Part shown: positions 1 to 8,382 of the stretch, one piece after another
How positions within the stretch are numbered: position 1 is the stretch's first letter
How the letters are laid out: each line of letters begins with the position of its first letter
Assembly: GCA_049472395.1 (NCBI GenBank)
Contig: JBLIRR010000007.1
Location: forward strand, 1 to 64,000
Reading direction: 5' to 3'
DNA length: 64,000 nucleotides
DNA from: JBLIRR01 sp049472395
GTDB taxonomy: Bacteria > SZUA-182 > DTGQ01 > JBLIRR01
Program-made: the position numbers and the translations under genes
The notes under the pieces: model-generated
What the model saw: the letters and a program-made list of their open reading frames with translations, nothing else
The model's database searches: none
Told to the model about the DNA's origin: nothing

Positions 1-989
1 CCGATAGCCAAGAATTTACCATTTCCGTTACACCCGTCAACGACGCCCCATCCATAACAGGCATACCACTGACCAGTGTTCTTGAAAATGTCTCTTACGA
101 GTTTACTCCGGAATCGTTCGATGCAGAAGGCTCCTCCCTTGTATTTCGTATAATAAATATACCTGGCTGGGCGATTTTTGATACAGAAACAGGGGCTCTC
201 ACAGGCATACCAACCAGTGAATATATAGGAATAACAAGAGGAATTATAATTGCAGTAAGTGATGGTGAGTTGGAGGATGCATTACCGCCATTTGATCTTA
301 GTGTGATAAAGGTTAATGATGCACCTTCAGCAGATGCCCAAACAGTTGAAACCGACAAAAACCAAGAAATAGATATTATTCTCACAGCCACTGATCCTGA
401 TGGGGATTCATTGAATTATACGGTTGATAGTGCGCAACTCCAAGGATCTCTGGCCAGTATGGCACCAAATCTTACCTACACTCCTCCATCCGATTTTGTC
501 GGAACGGATAGCTTCTCTTTTATTGCAGATGATGGTGAATTAGCAAGCAACAGTGCCACAGTGTCTATTATAGTGAATTCAAATTCTCTGGCAGCCTTTG
601 TTACTACGAAGATGACTAAAAAATTAAAAAAAGGGAAATACTGGATTATTGAGACGAAGATTACGATTAAGGATGAGGCTAGTAATCCCTTGGGAAGTGC
701 TCTGATAGAGGGAACCTGGAGTGATTCTAAAAAGGGTTCCGTAATAAAAAAGACTGATAAAACGGGCAAAGCCACTTTCAAGACATACGTGAAAGATAAG
801 GGTAAGGGAAAAGATCAGTGCTTTACCATTACGAGAGTCTTGAAGGGGCAGGATTATAATCTTGAGGGAGAGCTGGGAGACTGTATACCGGCAGAAGAAC
901 TAACGATCGGCCGAAAATCAAAGAAAAAAGATTCTCATACAAAAGATCATAAGAAAAAATATCCTAAAACAAAAAAAGATAAAAAATAA
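1..989 (+). CDS. Cadherin/Ig-like repeat surface protein, 3' part
   Basis: The reading frame is open from the window edge (frame beginning at base 3), so the gene starts upstream; the TTG at 270 is only an internal codon. Visible are the end of one domain closing on VNDAP, a putative-Ig (He_PIG-like) domain with GWAIFD and GALTGIP motifs, and a cadherin-like Big_9-type domain carrying VNDAPSAD, DPDGDSLNYTV and FVGTDSFSFIADDGE. A further beta-rich module with two Cys follows (roughly codons 110-215 counted from base 270), then a strongly Lys-rich tail of about 30 residues. Such modular proteins are normally secreted and act as adhesins or cell-envelope proteins. The basic tail has no visible sorting motif. 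Function beyond extracellular adhesion or structure cannot be stated. The gene ends convergently with the next one. Confidence 0.85.
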   Translation, partial: DSQEFTISVTPVNDAPSITGIPLTSVLENVSYEFTPESFDAEGSSLVFRIINIPGWAIFDTETGALTGIPTSEYIGITRGIIIAVSDGELEDALPPFDLSVIKVNDAPSADAQTVETDKNQEIDIILTATDPDGDSLNYTVDSAQLQGSLASMAPNLTYTPPSDFVGTDSFSFIADDGELASNSATVSIIVNSNSLAAFVTTKMTKKLKKGKYWIIETKITIKDEASNPLGSALIEGTWSDSKKGSVIKKTDKTGKATFKTYVKDKGKGKDQCFTITRVLKGQDYNLEGELGDCIPAEELTIGRKSKKKDSHTKDHKKKYPKTKKDKK

Positions 990-1007
990 TACATCACTTA
1001 TAAAAAC

Positions 1008-1071
1008 GAGCGAAGCTTGACCTCAACATGTAAGTGACGATTAATTGGCTTCATGAGGTGGGGCTTCGCTC
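1008..1071. terminator. Bidirectional hairpin between convergent genes
   Basis: An 18-nt left arm (1008-1025) and right arm (1054-1071) pair at 15 positions plus two G-T wobbles, around a 28-nt loop. The outer nine bases, gagcgaagc and gcttcgctc, are perfect. On the minus strand the hairpin is followed at once by a T run (gttttta), and on the plus strand T6 begins six bases on. It lies between the stop at 989 and the minus-strand gene ending at 1051, and its right arm encodes the last residues of that gene. A shared terminator is the simplest reading. Confidence 0.6.
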
Positions 1072-2040
1072 AAACCATTTTTTCATATCTTTACTATTTA
1101 TCTTTCTCTTCTTATGAATATACTGCCTTTTTTTCTTCATATGTGGATACAATTTAAATAATTGATAATAGGAAGACAATAATTCAGTCTCAAAGAGCAC
1201 AATGTAGATAAAAGCTCTCACATCAAACCAGACAATATAGGGAAAATCCATTAAAAGATTAATCCAATCATCATTTTTATATACCATGAGATAGCGGTTC
1301 CGATATTGCAGCTTTCGAAAAAATAAAGGGAGTTTTTTTCTTTTTTCTCTCGTATAAGTCCTTAAATGATAGGCCACTGCCTTAGGATTATAAAGACATT
1401 TCCACCCCAAAAGTTGCAATCTCCAATTAAAATCAATCTCCTCTCTGTAAATGAAAAATTCCTCATCAAAATATTCTCCATCAACTACAATATCTTGAAG
1501 CATTTCTCGTTTATAAAGGGGACAAGCACCACCAGCTCCAAAAATATATCGTTCTTGATCGTATTGACCATGGTCCTTTTCCCCCTGACCTCTGTCAAAA
1601 TTCCTTCGGTCCTTTGTCAGATACGTACCTACTGAATCGATTATTTTTGTTTCAATATAATCCTCATCGATCAGATCAATCCTTAAGAGTTTGCCTTGTA
1701 CCATGCCTATATTGGGTGCTTTTTCTATAGCATTCACCATCTCCTCTATATAGGTAGGAGTCATAAAAAGGTTTGCATCACAAGGCATAATATATGTTCC
1801 CTTTGATTTTTTGATACCCAGATTATTCCCACCAGCACATCCTAAATTAATGCCACTTTTAATTATTGTAACTTTATCTTTATAGGCGCTCCGGATAAAA
1901 TCAGCAGTGCCATCTGTTGAACCATTATCAATGACAAGAAGCTCTATATTAGTATAGGTTTGATGTAAGACAGCATCGATACAACGAGGCAGATGTTTTT
2001 TTTCATTAGTGGACAATATATTCACAGAGACTTTTTTCAT
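1051..2040 (-). CDS. GT2 family glycosyltransferase
   Basis: A 329-residue GT-A fold enzyme predicted to transfer a nucleotide-activated sugar, probably a rhamnosyltransferase-like step in chain assembly at the cytoplasmic face. The N-terminus VSVNILSTNE is followed by IDNGSTDG (37-44), the nucleotide-binding loop. NLGCAGGNNLG (65-75) is typical of the rhamnosyltransferase/WbbL-like branch. The DXD position reads CDAN (87-90), a common variant in this branch. EEFFIYREEIDFNWRL (193-208) matches the acceptor-side block bearing the catalytic acid. No membrane segment is evident. The gene lies 7 bp downstream of the radical SAM gene, so the two are probably co-transcribed. The donor and acceptor sugars cannot be read from sequence. 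Confidence 0.85.
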   Translation of the reverse strand: MKKVSVNILSTNEKKHLPRCIDAVLHQTYTNIELLVIDNGSTDGTADFIRSAYKDKVTIIKSGINLGCAGGNNLGIKKSKGTYIMPCDANLFMTPTYIEEMVNAIEKAPNIGMVQGKLLRIDLIDEDYIETKIIDSVGTYLTKDRRNFDRGQGEKDHGQYDQERYIFGAGGACPLYKREMLQDIVVDGEYFDEEFFIYREEIDFNWRLQLLGWKCLYNPKAVAYHLRTYTREKRKKLPLFFRKLQYRNRYLMVYKNDDWINLLMDFPYIVWFDVRAFIYIVLFETELLSSYYQLFKLYPHMKKKRQYIHKKRKINSKDMKKWFERSPTS

Positions 2041-2047
2041 AACAGAA

Positions 2048-3508
2048 TCAAATCTTATTGAGGATATGCCTATTTGTTAATCTTCTTATAAAATGCTTTA
2101 TAATCCCTATAATGCCAACTCTCTTTACTGCACGCGTGGCTATTGAAAAAAAGCCTTGAGATTTTAATTGATAAAGACCCCTGTAATAATGTCCCGTATC
2201 CACGGCAAGTTGGTGCATTTTATCTATATCTTGCTTGGAATACCAAGGCATACTCAAAACAGCCCCGATTGAGCCATCAAATGCACGCCAATCATTGGTG
2301 ACCAGGTATCCTTTTTGTTCAGCTTCTTTAAAGAAGGGTGTCCCCGGCTGGGGTGTGCATACCGATACTTGCATTTCCTTAAGCAATCCATCTTTCAATA
2401 ATTCTTTTATAAGTTGTATGGTCTTTAAATCATCTTCCCTGGTAGCCCCCAAGCTTCCCATGGTAAATGTCCCATACATTTCAAGCCCTATTTCGTTGCC
2501 AATCTTTAATATCTCTAAAAGTTTCTTTAGATTATATTTAGGGCCCAATCCTATCTTTTTGGCTACTGCCTCAGAAGCAGTTTCAATTCCAAACCTGAGC
2601 TGGTAATACCCAGCTTCTTTCATCGCTTCCATTATTTCCCTATCTAAGGTATAGTATGCTCCCATTGAGGTATTCTTAAAATTATGAAAACCATTTTTTA
2701 TCAAGGCATTACACAGAGCCAAAATAAATTTCTTGTGTGCGTTATGAAACTCTTCATCAAAAAATATCCCTTCCATCTGAGGATATTTATCTTTCAGATA
2801 CTTAACCTCGGCAATAATATCGGATATCTCCCTGCACCTCCAATTGGGTTTCTGATAATAGACATGAGCACATACACAGTAATTGCACCCCAAGGGGCAC
2901 CCTCTGGTGGCATACATTTGAATCTGAAGATACCTGCACCCCGGCAGCGGTGTAAGACCATAATCAATCCTCTTCACATCGGAATCTTCAGGCCATGGAA
3001 GCATAGTCACATCCAATAATTCTCTCCTCTTATTGGGATATAATCCATCTATCATACGGGGACCTTTTCCCTTTAATAATTCAAGCACGGTGAATTCATA
3101 TTCACCTTGGCACACATAATCAGCATCTTGTAAAACTTCCTCAGGATACACAGAGGGATGTTGGCCGCAAAAAATCAGCTTTGTATTACATTCCTTTTTT
3201 ACCTCAGCAGCAAGTTTCCTATCTTCTTCTATAGTTCGGGAAGAACTTTCAATAATAAGCCACTGGGGATTTTCCTTGATTATTTTCTCGCGATAAGTAC
3301 TATAGTCCCATCGATAAAGACACCCATCCAAAAATTTTACCTCATGATCTGTATTTTCTTTAAGAAGTGAGGAAAGATATGCCAATTCCCAAGGGTAAAA
3401 AATAAAAGGGCTCCTTTTGACACTTGCAGTCCAGCGACTGGGATAGGGAATAAGATAATTGCCTTCTGAATCTATCCCAATTGAATTAGCGATAACTACC
3501 TTAGACAT
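2048..3508 (-). CDS. Cobalamin-binding radical SAM protein
   Basis: A 486-residue protein with an N-terminal B12-binding-type Rossmann domain (about 1-160, with FCGQHPSVYPEEVL and CQGEYEF) and a radical SAM barrel. The [4Fe-4S]-binding CxxxCxxC is C204-C208-C211 in TRGCPLGCNYC. This architecture is used for methylation, rearrangement or other C-H chemistry on lipids, sugars and natural products; the substrate is unknown here. Its setting among glycosyltransferases suggests a sugar or lipid carrier. It starts at ATG 3508, 21 bp downstream of the MptE-like gene, and is probably in one operon with both neighbours. A second protein of the same class lies at 22440-23855. Confidence 0.85.
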   Translation of the reverse strand: MSKVVIANSIGIDSEGNYLIPYPSRWTASVKRSPFIFYPWELAYLSSLLKENTDHEVKFLDGCLYRWDYSTYREKIIKENPQWLIIESSSRTIEEDRKLAAEVKKECNTKLIFCGQHPSVYPEEVLQDADYVCQGEYEFTVLELLKGKGPRMIDGLYPNKRRELLDVTMLPWPEDSDVKRIDYGLTPLPGCRYLQIQMYATRGCPLGCNYCVCAHVYYQKPNWRCREISDIIAEVKYLKDKYPQMEGIFFDEEFHNAHKKFILALCNALIKNGFHNFKNTSMGAYYTLDREIMEAMKEAGYYQLRFGIETASEAVAKKIGLGPKYNLKKLLEILKIGNEIGLEMYGTFTMGSLGATREDDLKTIQLIKELLKDGLLKEMQVSVCTPQPGTPFFKEAEQKGYLVTNDWRAFDGSIGAVLSMPWYSKQDIDKMHQLAVDTGHYYRGLYQLKSQGFFSIATRAVKRVGIIGIIKHFIRRLTNRHILNKI

Positions 3509-3529
3509 ATTTAGCTTCCTTCTTATACG

Positions 3530-4363
3530 CTACTGCACCAACTCCTCGTAATTAACTCGTTCAAACACTTCCAATTCGCCCTTATACCCGGCATTATATA
3601 TTTCCCTCCCGTCAGCCTCAAAGGCTTCTTTAGCTATTCTGTAAGAGGCGACCACTCTATTAAACCAATAGCTTTTATGATATTCATCGGTCTGTTGAGT
3701 TCCAATATGCTCGGAATCGTTATAAAAATGTCTCTCTTTTTTCTCATCTGTCGCACACTGACCGAGATTACAATCACAACCCAAAAGATAGATTGTTTGA
3801 AAACCCATATAATAGGCAAGCGGCAAACAAAAATGAATAATAATTGTGTCTCCTGAATAAACTCCTTTTGTTATATCAAGACTTATTCTCTTAATCTCCC
3901 AAATTGGGCGGTGTATAAAATCTAAAAATAAAATAGCATTCTCTTTTAAGATGGTATTCCGTTTAATTTGCGCACGAGAACTTAGGGGGAAAAAAAATTT
4001 TGTATCTAAATCACTTTGTGCTAAGGCTCTAAAAAGCTTTGAAAAATCAGAATCTGAAAAAAGACTGCAATCCGTAATACAATAATAATTAGGAGAGATA
4101 AGTTTATACTGCTTATGAAGAATAAATCCGTTTGTCACAAATGTAATCTCATTTTTCAGTTTAGTTAAATCGTGGTGATTAATAGAAGAGCCATTGCCTA
4201 TTATAAAACATCTTTTTTTCTCTTTATGAATATCCTTCATGGACCTTAGCTTTTTATTCTCGATATACTTGGCCCACCACCAGAGAGGATCTTTTATTAT
4301 CCTTCTCATGTAATGATAAAGTATAAATTTTCTAAATGGCTCAAATACCTTTTCTTTTAACAT
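3530..4363 (-). CDS. MptE-like (DUF115-type) Rossmann protein
   Basis: A 277-residue protein whose CFIIGNGSSINHHDL segment (52-66) matches the nucleotide-binding start of the DUF115/6-hydroxymethylpterin-pyrophosphokinase MptE-like fold. This fold also occurs in flagellin-glycosylation accessory factors (Maf) and resembles sialyltransferase-like enzymes. The middle segment SGDTIIIHFCLPLAYYMGF and the strand IYLLGCDCNLGQ fit the second half of the family. In polysaccharide loci such proteins are often suspected of transferring a nonulosonate or phospho-sugar, which would suit the CMP-nonulosonate genes at 34870-36955, but that link is inference. It is first in a minus-strand group of three and divergent from the gene at 4567. 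Confidence 0.6.
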   Translation of the reverse strand: MLKEKVFEPFRKFILYHYMRRIIKDPLWWWAKYIENKKLRSMKDIHKEKKRCFIIGNGSSINHHDLTKLKNEITFVTNGFILHKQYKLISPNYYCITDCSLFSDSDFSKLFRALAQSDLDTKFFFPLSSRAQIKRNTILKENAILFLDFIHRPIWEIKRISLDITKGVYSGDTIIIHFCLPLAYYMGFQTIYLLGCDCNLGQCATDEKKERHFYNDSEHIGTQQTDEYHKSYWFNRVVASYRIAKEAFEADGREIYNAGYKGELEVFERVNYEELVQ

Positions 4364-4566
4364 CTCACATACTATTGCATATCCTCTCTTTTTCTTATCG
4401 GAAAGAATTCAGATTGTTCGATAGCAATACACGCATTCGAACTGTGCCATTTGAAATTCCGATTCGAAAATAGAATAATTACGGATAAAATATTCAAGTG
4501 CATTTGCACAAATGTAATGAATTTTCGTAACTATAACCATAACCCCAGTAAATAGAAAAAGCAACT

Positions 4567-6072
4567 GTGTTTTCTCGAGAAAAAATCACTCAGCACCTTA
4601 CAAATTATGAAAGCGAATATGATGTAGAGCATTACATCCTGGAGGACTTAAAGATTTGGCCGGTAATAAAGCTTCGTGTTGCTTTTGATCTATTTTTTTC
4701 TTATGATAAAAAACCATGGAGTACATTTAAAAATCCCTCTCTGATGAGTAAACGTCGCGTAATCTCTAGCGCAAAAAGATTGCTGGGGCTCTCAAAGAGC
4801 CTCTCTCAAGAAAAACTTTTTCAAGGAACGGATATAGTATGTGTCACTGATGCAAACAGGAAAATAAGAGTTCACGGCCGGGATTATAATTACATTATAG
4901 ATCCATTTTGTGAACTCGCGAAAAGCGTTGGGCTACAATCGATGATTTGGGAGCATGGAAAAATTCTGCCTTCTCGAGAAAAGATGGTCTTCCCTATAGG
5001 AAAAAGACTTAAAAACCTTATTGATAAAAGGACAAGCATAGCATATCTAAACAGAAAAGAACCTCAACCACCATGGTTTGCTGATTTGAGCTGTTGGCTT
5101 CATAAACATTTACACTATGATATGAAATGGCATTATTTATCTTATAAACTTAAACAAATCATTTTATTTAGAAATTATATTAAAAAGTTGCTCAGGGAGA
5201 TGAAATGCCGCATGGTGCTCATTGATTGTTGGTATATTCCTCCAAATTTGGCGATTATACAGGCAGCAAAAACCCTTGGTATAGCAACAATAGATTTTCA
5301 ACATGGTGCTCAGGGTCCTGGGCATTTTGGATATTGCGGATGGTTAAAAGAAAATGGTTGTAAAGATTTTATGCCTGATTATTTTTGGGTATGGGGTGAT
5401 TATAGCGCCCACAATTTACTTGAAAATAATCCCATTTTATCCCGAAAAAACATCATAGTAGGAGGAAACCTTTGGATCAATAAATGGAGAGGGGGATATT
5501 TTGCCGACAATTATCCTGAATATAGCTCACTACAAGATATGAGAAAGAATTACGATAAAATAATACTCGTCACTCTCCAATATAATATAAACGACAACGA
5601 AAGTATTATTCACGCTATGAATAATAGTCCCAGTGACTGGTATTGGTTTATTCGTCTCCATCGGCAGATGTTAGACAAGCGCCCGGAGATTAAAAAGTAC
5701 TTTAAAAAACACACTCAATTTCAAAATTACAACATAGATAGTGCGACGGATGCGCCTCTTTATTTTCTCTATACAATCAGTACTGTTCACGTCACATGGT
5801 TTTCCACCTGTGCCTTGGAAGCATTGGCGTTCGGAGTTGGATCGGTTATTATAAACGAAACAGGAAGGCGGTTGTTTAGTAATCTCATTGAAAAGGGGAT
5901 AATGGACTATGCCTCTTCTCCGGAAATGATTAGAGAAACAATTATCAAAACCGCAGAGAAAGATACACACCTATTATTTGAGGAGGGCAACCACCTATTC
6001 CAATCTATTGAAAAGGCAAACAAAGCCATTCATTGGTGTGAAGACGTTATAAGGGCTCCTAACTCACGATGA
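4567..6072 (+). CDS. Putative GT-B glycan synthesis protein with QHG motif
   Basis: A 501-residue protein. The frame is closed by a stop at 4549-4551, so GTG 4567 is the first available start; no strong ribosome site precedes it. FQHGAQGPGHFGY (244-256) places a QHG motif, typical of capsule/teichoic-type glycerophosphotransferases and polysialyltransferase-like proteins, in the middle. It is followed by FWVWGDYSAHNLL and IIVGGNLW, as in GT-B folds where the second Rossmann domain starts with an IxVxGN strand. WFIRLHRQM and STCALEALAFG near the C-terminus fit the donor-binding end. Transfer of a sugar or polyol phosphate is the best guess. Its stop overlaps the next start (ATGA at 6069-6072), implying translational coupling. 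Confidence 0.55.
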   Translation: MFSREKITQHLTNYESEYDVEHYILEDLKIWPVIKLRVAFDLFFSYDKKPWSTFKNPSLMSKRRVISSAKRLLGLSKSLSQEKLFQGTDIVCVTDANRKIRVHGRDYNYIIDPFCELAKSVGLQSMIWEHGKILPSREKMVFPIGKRLKNLIDKRTSIAYLNRKEPQPPWFADLSCWLHKHLHYDMKWHYLSYKLKQIILFRNYIKKLLREMKCRMVLIDCWYIPPNLAIIQAAKTLGIATIDFQHGAQGPGHFGYCGWLKENGCKDFMPDYFWVWGDYSAHNLLENNPILSRKNIIVGGNLWINKWRGGYFADNYPEYSSLQDMRKNYDKIILVTLQYNINDNESIIHAMNNSPSDWYWFIRLHRQMLDKRPEIKKYFKKHTQFQNYNIDSATDAPLYFLYTISTVHVTWFSTCALEALAFGVGSVIINETGRRLFSNLIEKGIMDYASSPEMIRETIIKTAEKDTHLLFEEGNHLFQSIEKANKAIHWCEDVIRAPNSR

Positions 6073-6974
6073 AAATGTTGAGAATAGAGTTAAATGGAAA
6101 GAATGCCTGGAGATTGTTGAAAAATCCTTTTGCAGCGTGGCGAAAGCTCTACTGCGAAATAAAGCGGAGTTATGCGATCCGGGCGGAAGAAAAGAAGTAT
6201 TATACGCAAGAAATTACGTCAGACTGTCATTTCTATATCGTATCATCCGTATGGAATGGTGGCGAGATCGTGTTAAAGTGTTTACATTCAGTATATCAGC
6301 AAAATTATCCGAAATATTTAATAAAACATATCCTTGTAGATGACAATTCAACTGATGATACGGATACCATGATACGGCAATGGATGAAAGAAAATCCGGA
6401 CAATTGTGTTGAATATATAAACCGGGCACAGAGAATGGGAGGCACATTCAACAATATTGAATGTATGAAAAATGCTCCTGAAGGCTCTATTATCATAGAA
6501 CTCAATGGAGACGACTGGCTCCCTGATAATGAGGTGTTGAGTTTTTTTAACCATGTGTATAATGATGAAAACATATGGATTACCTACAACACACCTATCT
6601 GTGTTGACGGTACAATTGATACTAAATATAAATCTTTTGATAAGAAAACAATAGAAACAAATAATTTCCGCAATCATCCACAATGGTTCTCAGGACATCT
6701 GCATACATTTCGTCAAAAATTATTTCAAAAATTGGACCTTACCTGTATGCTCGATCCTTTAAATGGGAAATATTGGGAAAATGCCGATGATCAAGCTCTC
6801 TATTATCCTCTGTTTGAAATGGCTGGCTCACATTGTGTTCATATAAATCGTATCACGTGTGTGTATAATCTTCGTGATGAATCAGACCAATATCGCGATA
6901 CAAAGGGCCAGGTCACTCGCGCTAAAAGAATTAAGCAACTTCCAAAATATCAGCCATTGGGTACATTGTCTTAA
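6069..6974 (+). CDS. GT2 family glycosyltransferase
   Basis: A 301-residue GT-A enzyme. A 50-residue leader precedes the fold, which opens with CHFYIVSSVWNGG, followed by VDDNSTDDTD (90-99) and the metal-binding NGDDW (146-150). The later block WENADDQALYYPL contains the acidic pair expected for the catalytic base. It probably adds one residue during repeat-unit assembly in the cytoplasm. It shares the ATGA overlap with the QHG protein upstream, so the two products are likely made together. Donor specificity cannot be inferred. Confidence 0.85.
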   Translation: MKMLRIELNGKNAWRLLKNPFAAWRKLYCEIKRSYAIRAEEKKYYTQEITSDCHFYIVSSVWNGGEIVLKCLHSVYQQNYPKYLIKHILVDDNSTDDTDTMIRQWMKENPDNCVEYINRAQRMGGTFNNIECMKNAPEGSIIIELNGDDWLPDNEVLSFFNHVYNDENIWITYNTPICVDGTIDTKYKSFDKKTIETNNFRNHPQWFSGHLHTFRQKLFQKLDLTCMLDPLNGKYWENADDQALYYPLFEMAGSHCVHINRITCVYNLRDESDQYRDTKGQVTRAKRIKQLPKYQPLGTLS

Positions 6975-7056
6975 TGCTTTACTTACTGCCATATACCATA
7001 AAATATGAAACGGAAAGCAAAAATTATGCTATTTTTTCAATCTATGGAACAAGATC

Positions 7057-8139
7057 ATGAATCATGAAACAGAGAAAAATAATAAAAGAGAAAAAATACT
7101 CCATGGTCTTGTTGTTGTAAACCACTTGAAAACACCCTTACTCGGTATGAACCGCAGTATAGTAATTACCGAGCCATATTTACGTATGCGGGGAATTCAT
7201 CTTCATTTTATGGCTGTCTCCTCATTATATCGTTTTTCATTGAGCGTACTGAAAATTTTTCTCAAAGAAAAACATTTTCAATTCGATTTTGTTATTTTTA
7301 ATAGCCTCTCCTCGTTAAATCATTTTGGGCCCTTCGGATATCCACTTGCCCGGTTTATTCTCACACTGAGAATCCCCCTCTTTATTTATTGGCACGAGAC
7401 GGCATGGGCATTTAAAAGGATGGGAAAAGAACACCCCAGGTATGCTGCAAAAGTAGATCGTATTGCTTCAGATGATAGGGTGATTCACCTCACGGTTTCC
7501 CACGCCTGTAGCCTCTGTATCAGGAAGCATTACCCCGATTCAAAACTCATTAAAATTTATAATGCAACATTCATCCCTAAAATATTCGATAAGCCCCTCA
7601 CACCCTCGTGCCCCCCGATTGTCGTTAATATTGCAAGTATCCAGGAACGAAAGGGAACAGATCTTTTTGTTAAGACTGCGATCAAGGTCTGCAATAAACA
7701 CCCAACCGTAAAGTTTATATGGATCGGAGATGGAGAAAAATTTGGCACATGGAAGGATGAAATTGAAATGGCAGGATTACAACAGAGAATCTTGTTTCCC
7801 GGATTCATAGCATCTCCATACCAATTATTGAGCCATTCAAGTATTTTCTTTTTATCAAGCAGGGATGATCCTTTTCCACTTTCTGTTCAAGAGGCTATGT
7901 GCCTGGGCCGAACAATTGCTGCCTTTGATGTGGGAGGGACTCCTGAAGCGCTTGGTGGTTTAGGGATATTAATAAAACCATTTGATACAGATGAAGCTGC
8001 ATATAAAATTCTCAAGTGTCTTGGAAAATCACCCGAGAAACTGATTAATCATGCCTTACGAAACAGATATTATAATTTATACACAGCAGAGCATCTGGCC
8101 GCAAGAATGAGTAAGGTCATTAGAAGTCATATTTACTAA
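7057..8139 (+). CDS. GT4 family glycosyltransferase
   Basis: A 360-residue GT-B retaining glycosyltransferase. The first domain carries YWHETAW (111-117) and the acceptor-side Rossmann strands. The second begins with VNIASIQERKGTDLF (190-204), whose RKG is the usual phosphate-binding segment. It continues with IWIGDGE and ends in the E-x7-E-type donor loop, here D271 to E279 in DDPFPLSVQEAM (270-281); Asp at the first position is a recognised GT4 variant. The start chosen is the first of two nearby ATGs, preceded by GGAAC. It lies 82 bp after the GT2 gene and is the last of this plus-strand group; an IS relic begins 4 bp after its stop. Confidence 0.88.
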   Translation: MNHETEKNNKREKILHGLVVVNHLKTPLLGMNRSIVITEPYLRMRGIHLHFMAVSSLYRFSLSVLKIFLKEKHFQFDFVIFNSLSSLNHFGPFGYPLARFILTLRIPLFIYWHETAWAFKRMGKEHPRYAAKVDRIASDDRVIHLTVSHACSLCIRKHYPDSKLIKIYNATFIPKIFDKPLTPSCPPIVVNIASIQERKGTDLFVKTAIKVCNKHPTVKFIWIGDGEKFGTWKDEIEMAGLQQRILFPGFIASPYQLLSHSSIFFLSSRDDPFPLSVQEAMCLGRTIAAFDVGGTPEALGGLGILIKPFDTDEAAYKILKCLGKSPEKLINHALRNRYYNLYTAEHLAARMSKVIRSHIY

Positions 8140-8143
8140 TGGG

Positions 8144-8292
8144 TGAGGTAATTTAATAACTCGAATGCTTTTAAAATCAGCTCATTTTCGAATCACTCTT
8201 TTCAATTTCAACCTACCAAGAAATCAATTAAGAATTTAATTTTTTACCTTATATCACCTTACTATCTCATTACCTCGATTTAAGAAACTTAG
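8144..8292 (+). mobile_element. Relic of an IS left end plus transposase fragment
   Basis: Bases 8144-8250 align with 10862-10970, the left end of the IS at 10862-13129. Both begin tgaggtaatttaataactc and share ttttcaatttcaacc. Bases 8251 to about 8292 instead match the 5' coding region of its transposase from 11585 (atatcaccttact, then tctcatta). Relative to the complete element, about 615 bp are missing between the two parts and everything after about 8292 is gone. It is therefore a decayed deletion derivative of the same IS type, just 4 bp after the GT4 stop codon. From 8293 to about 8382 I see no further recognisable content. Confidence 0.65.
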
Positions 8293-8382
8293 TGAATTCT
8301 GAAACTAACAAATTTGTGGGCTTTGACACTGGTATATATAGTTTTTAATCCAATCTGTCCCTAAAATTTTCGCTCATTTTAT

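Noticed and set aside
8355..8366. A possible third, inverted copy of the gacagacacc repeat
   Set aside because: Only about ten bases match and the second block of the repeat is missing.
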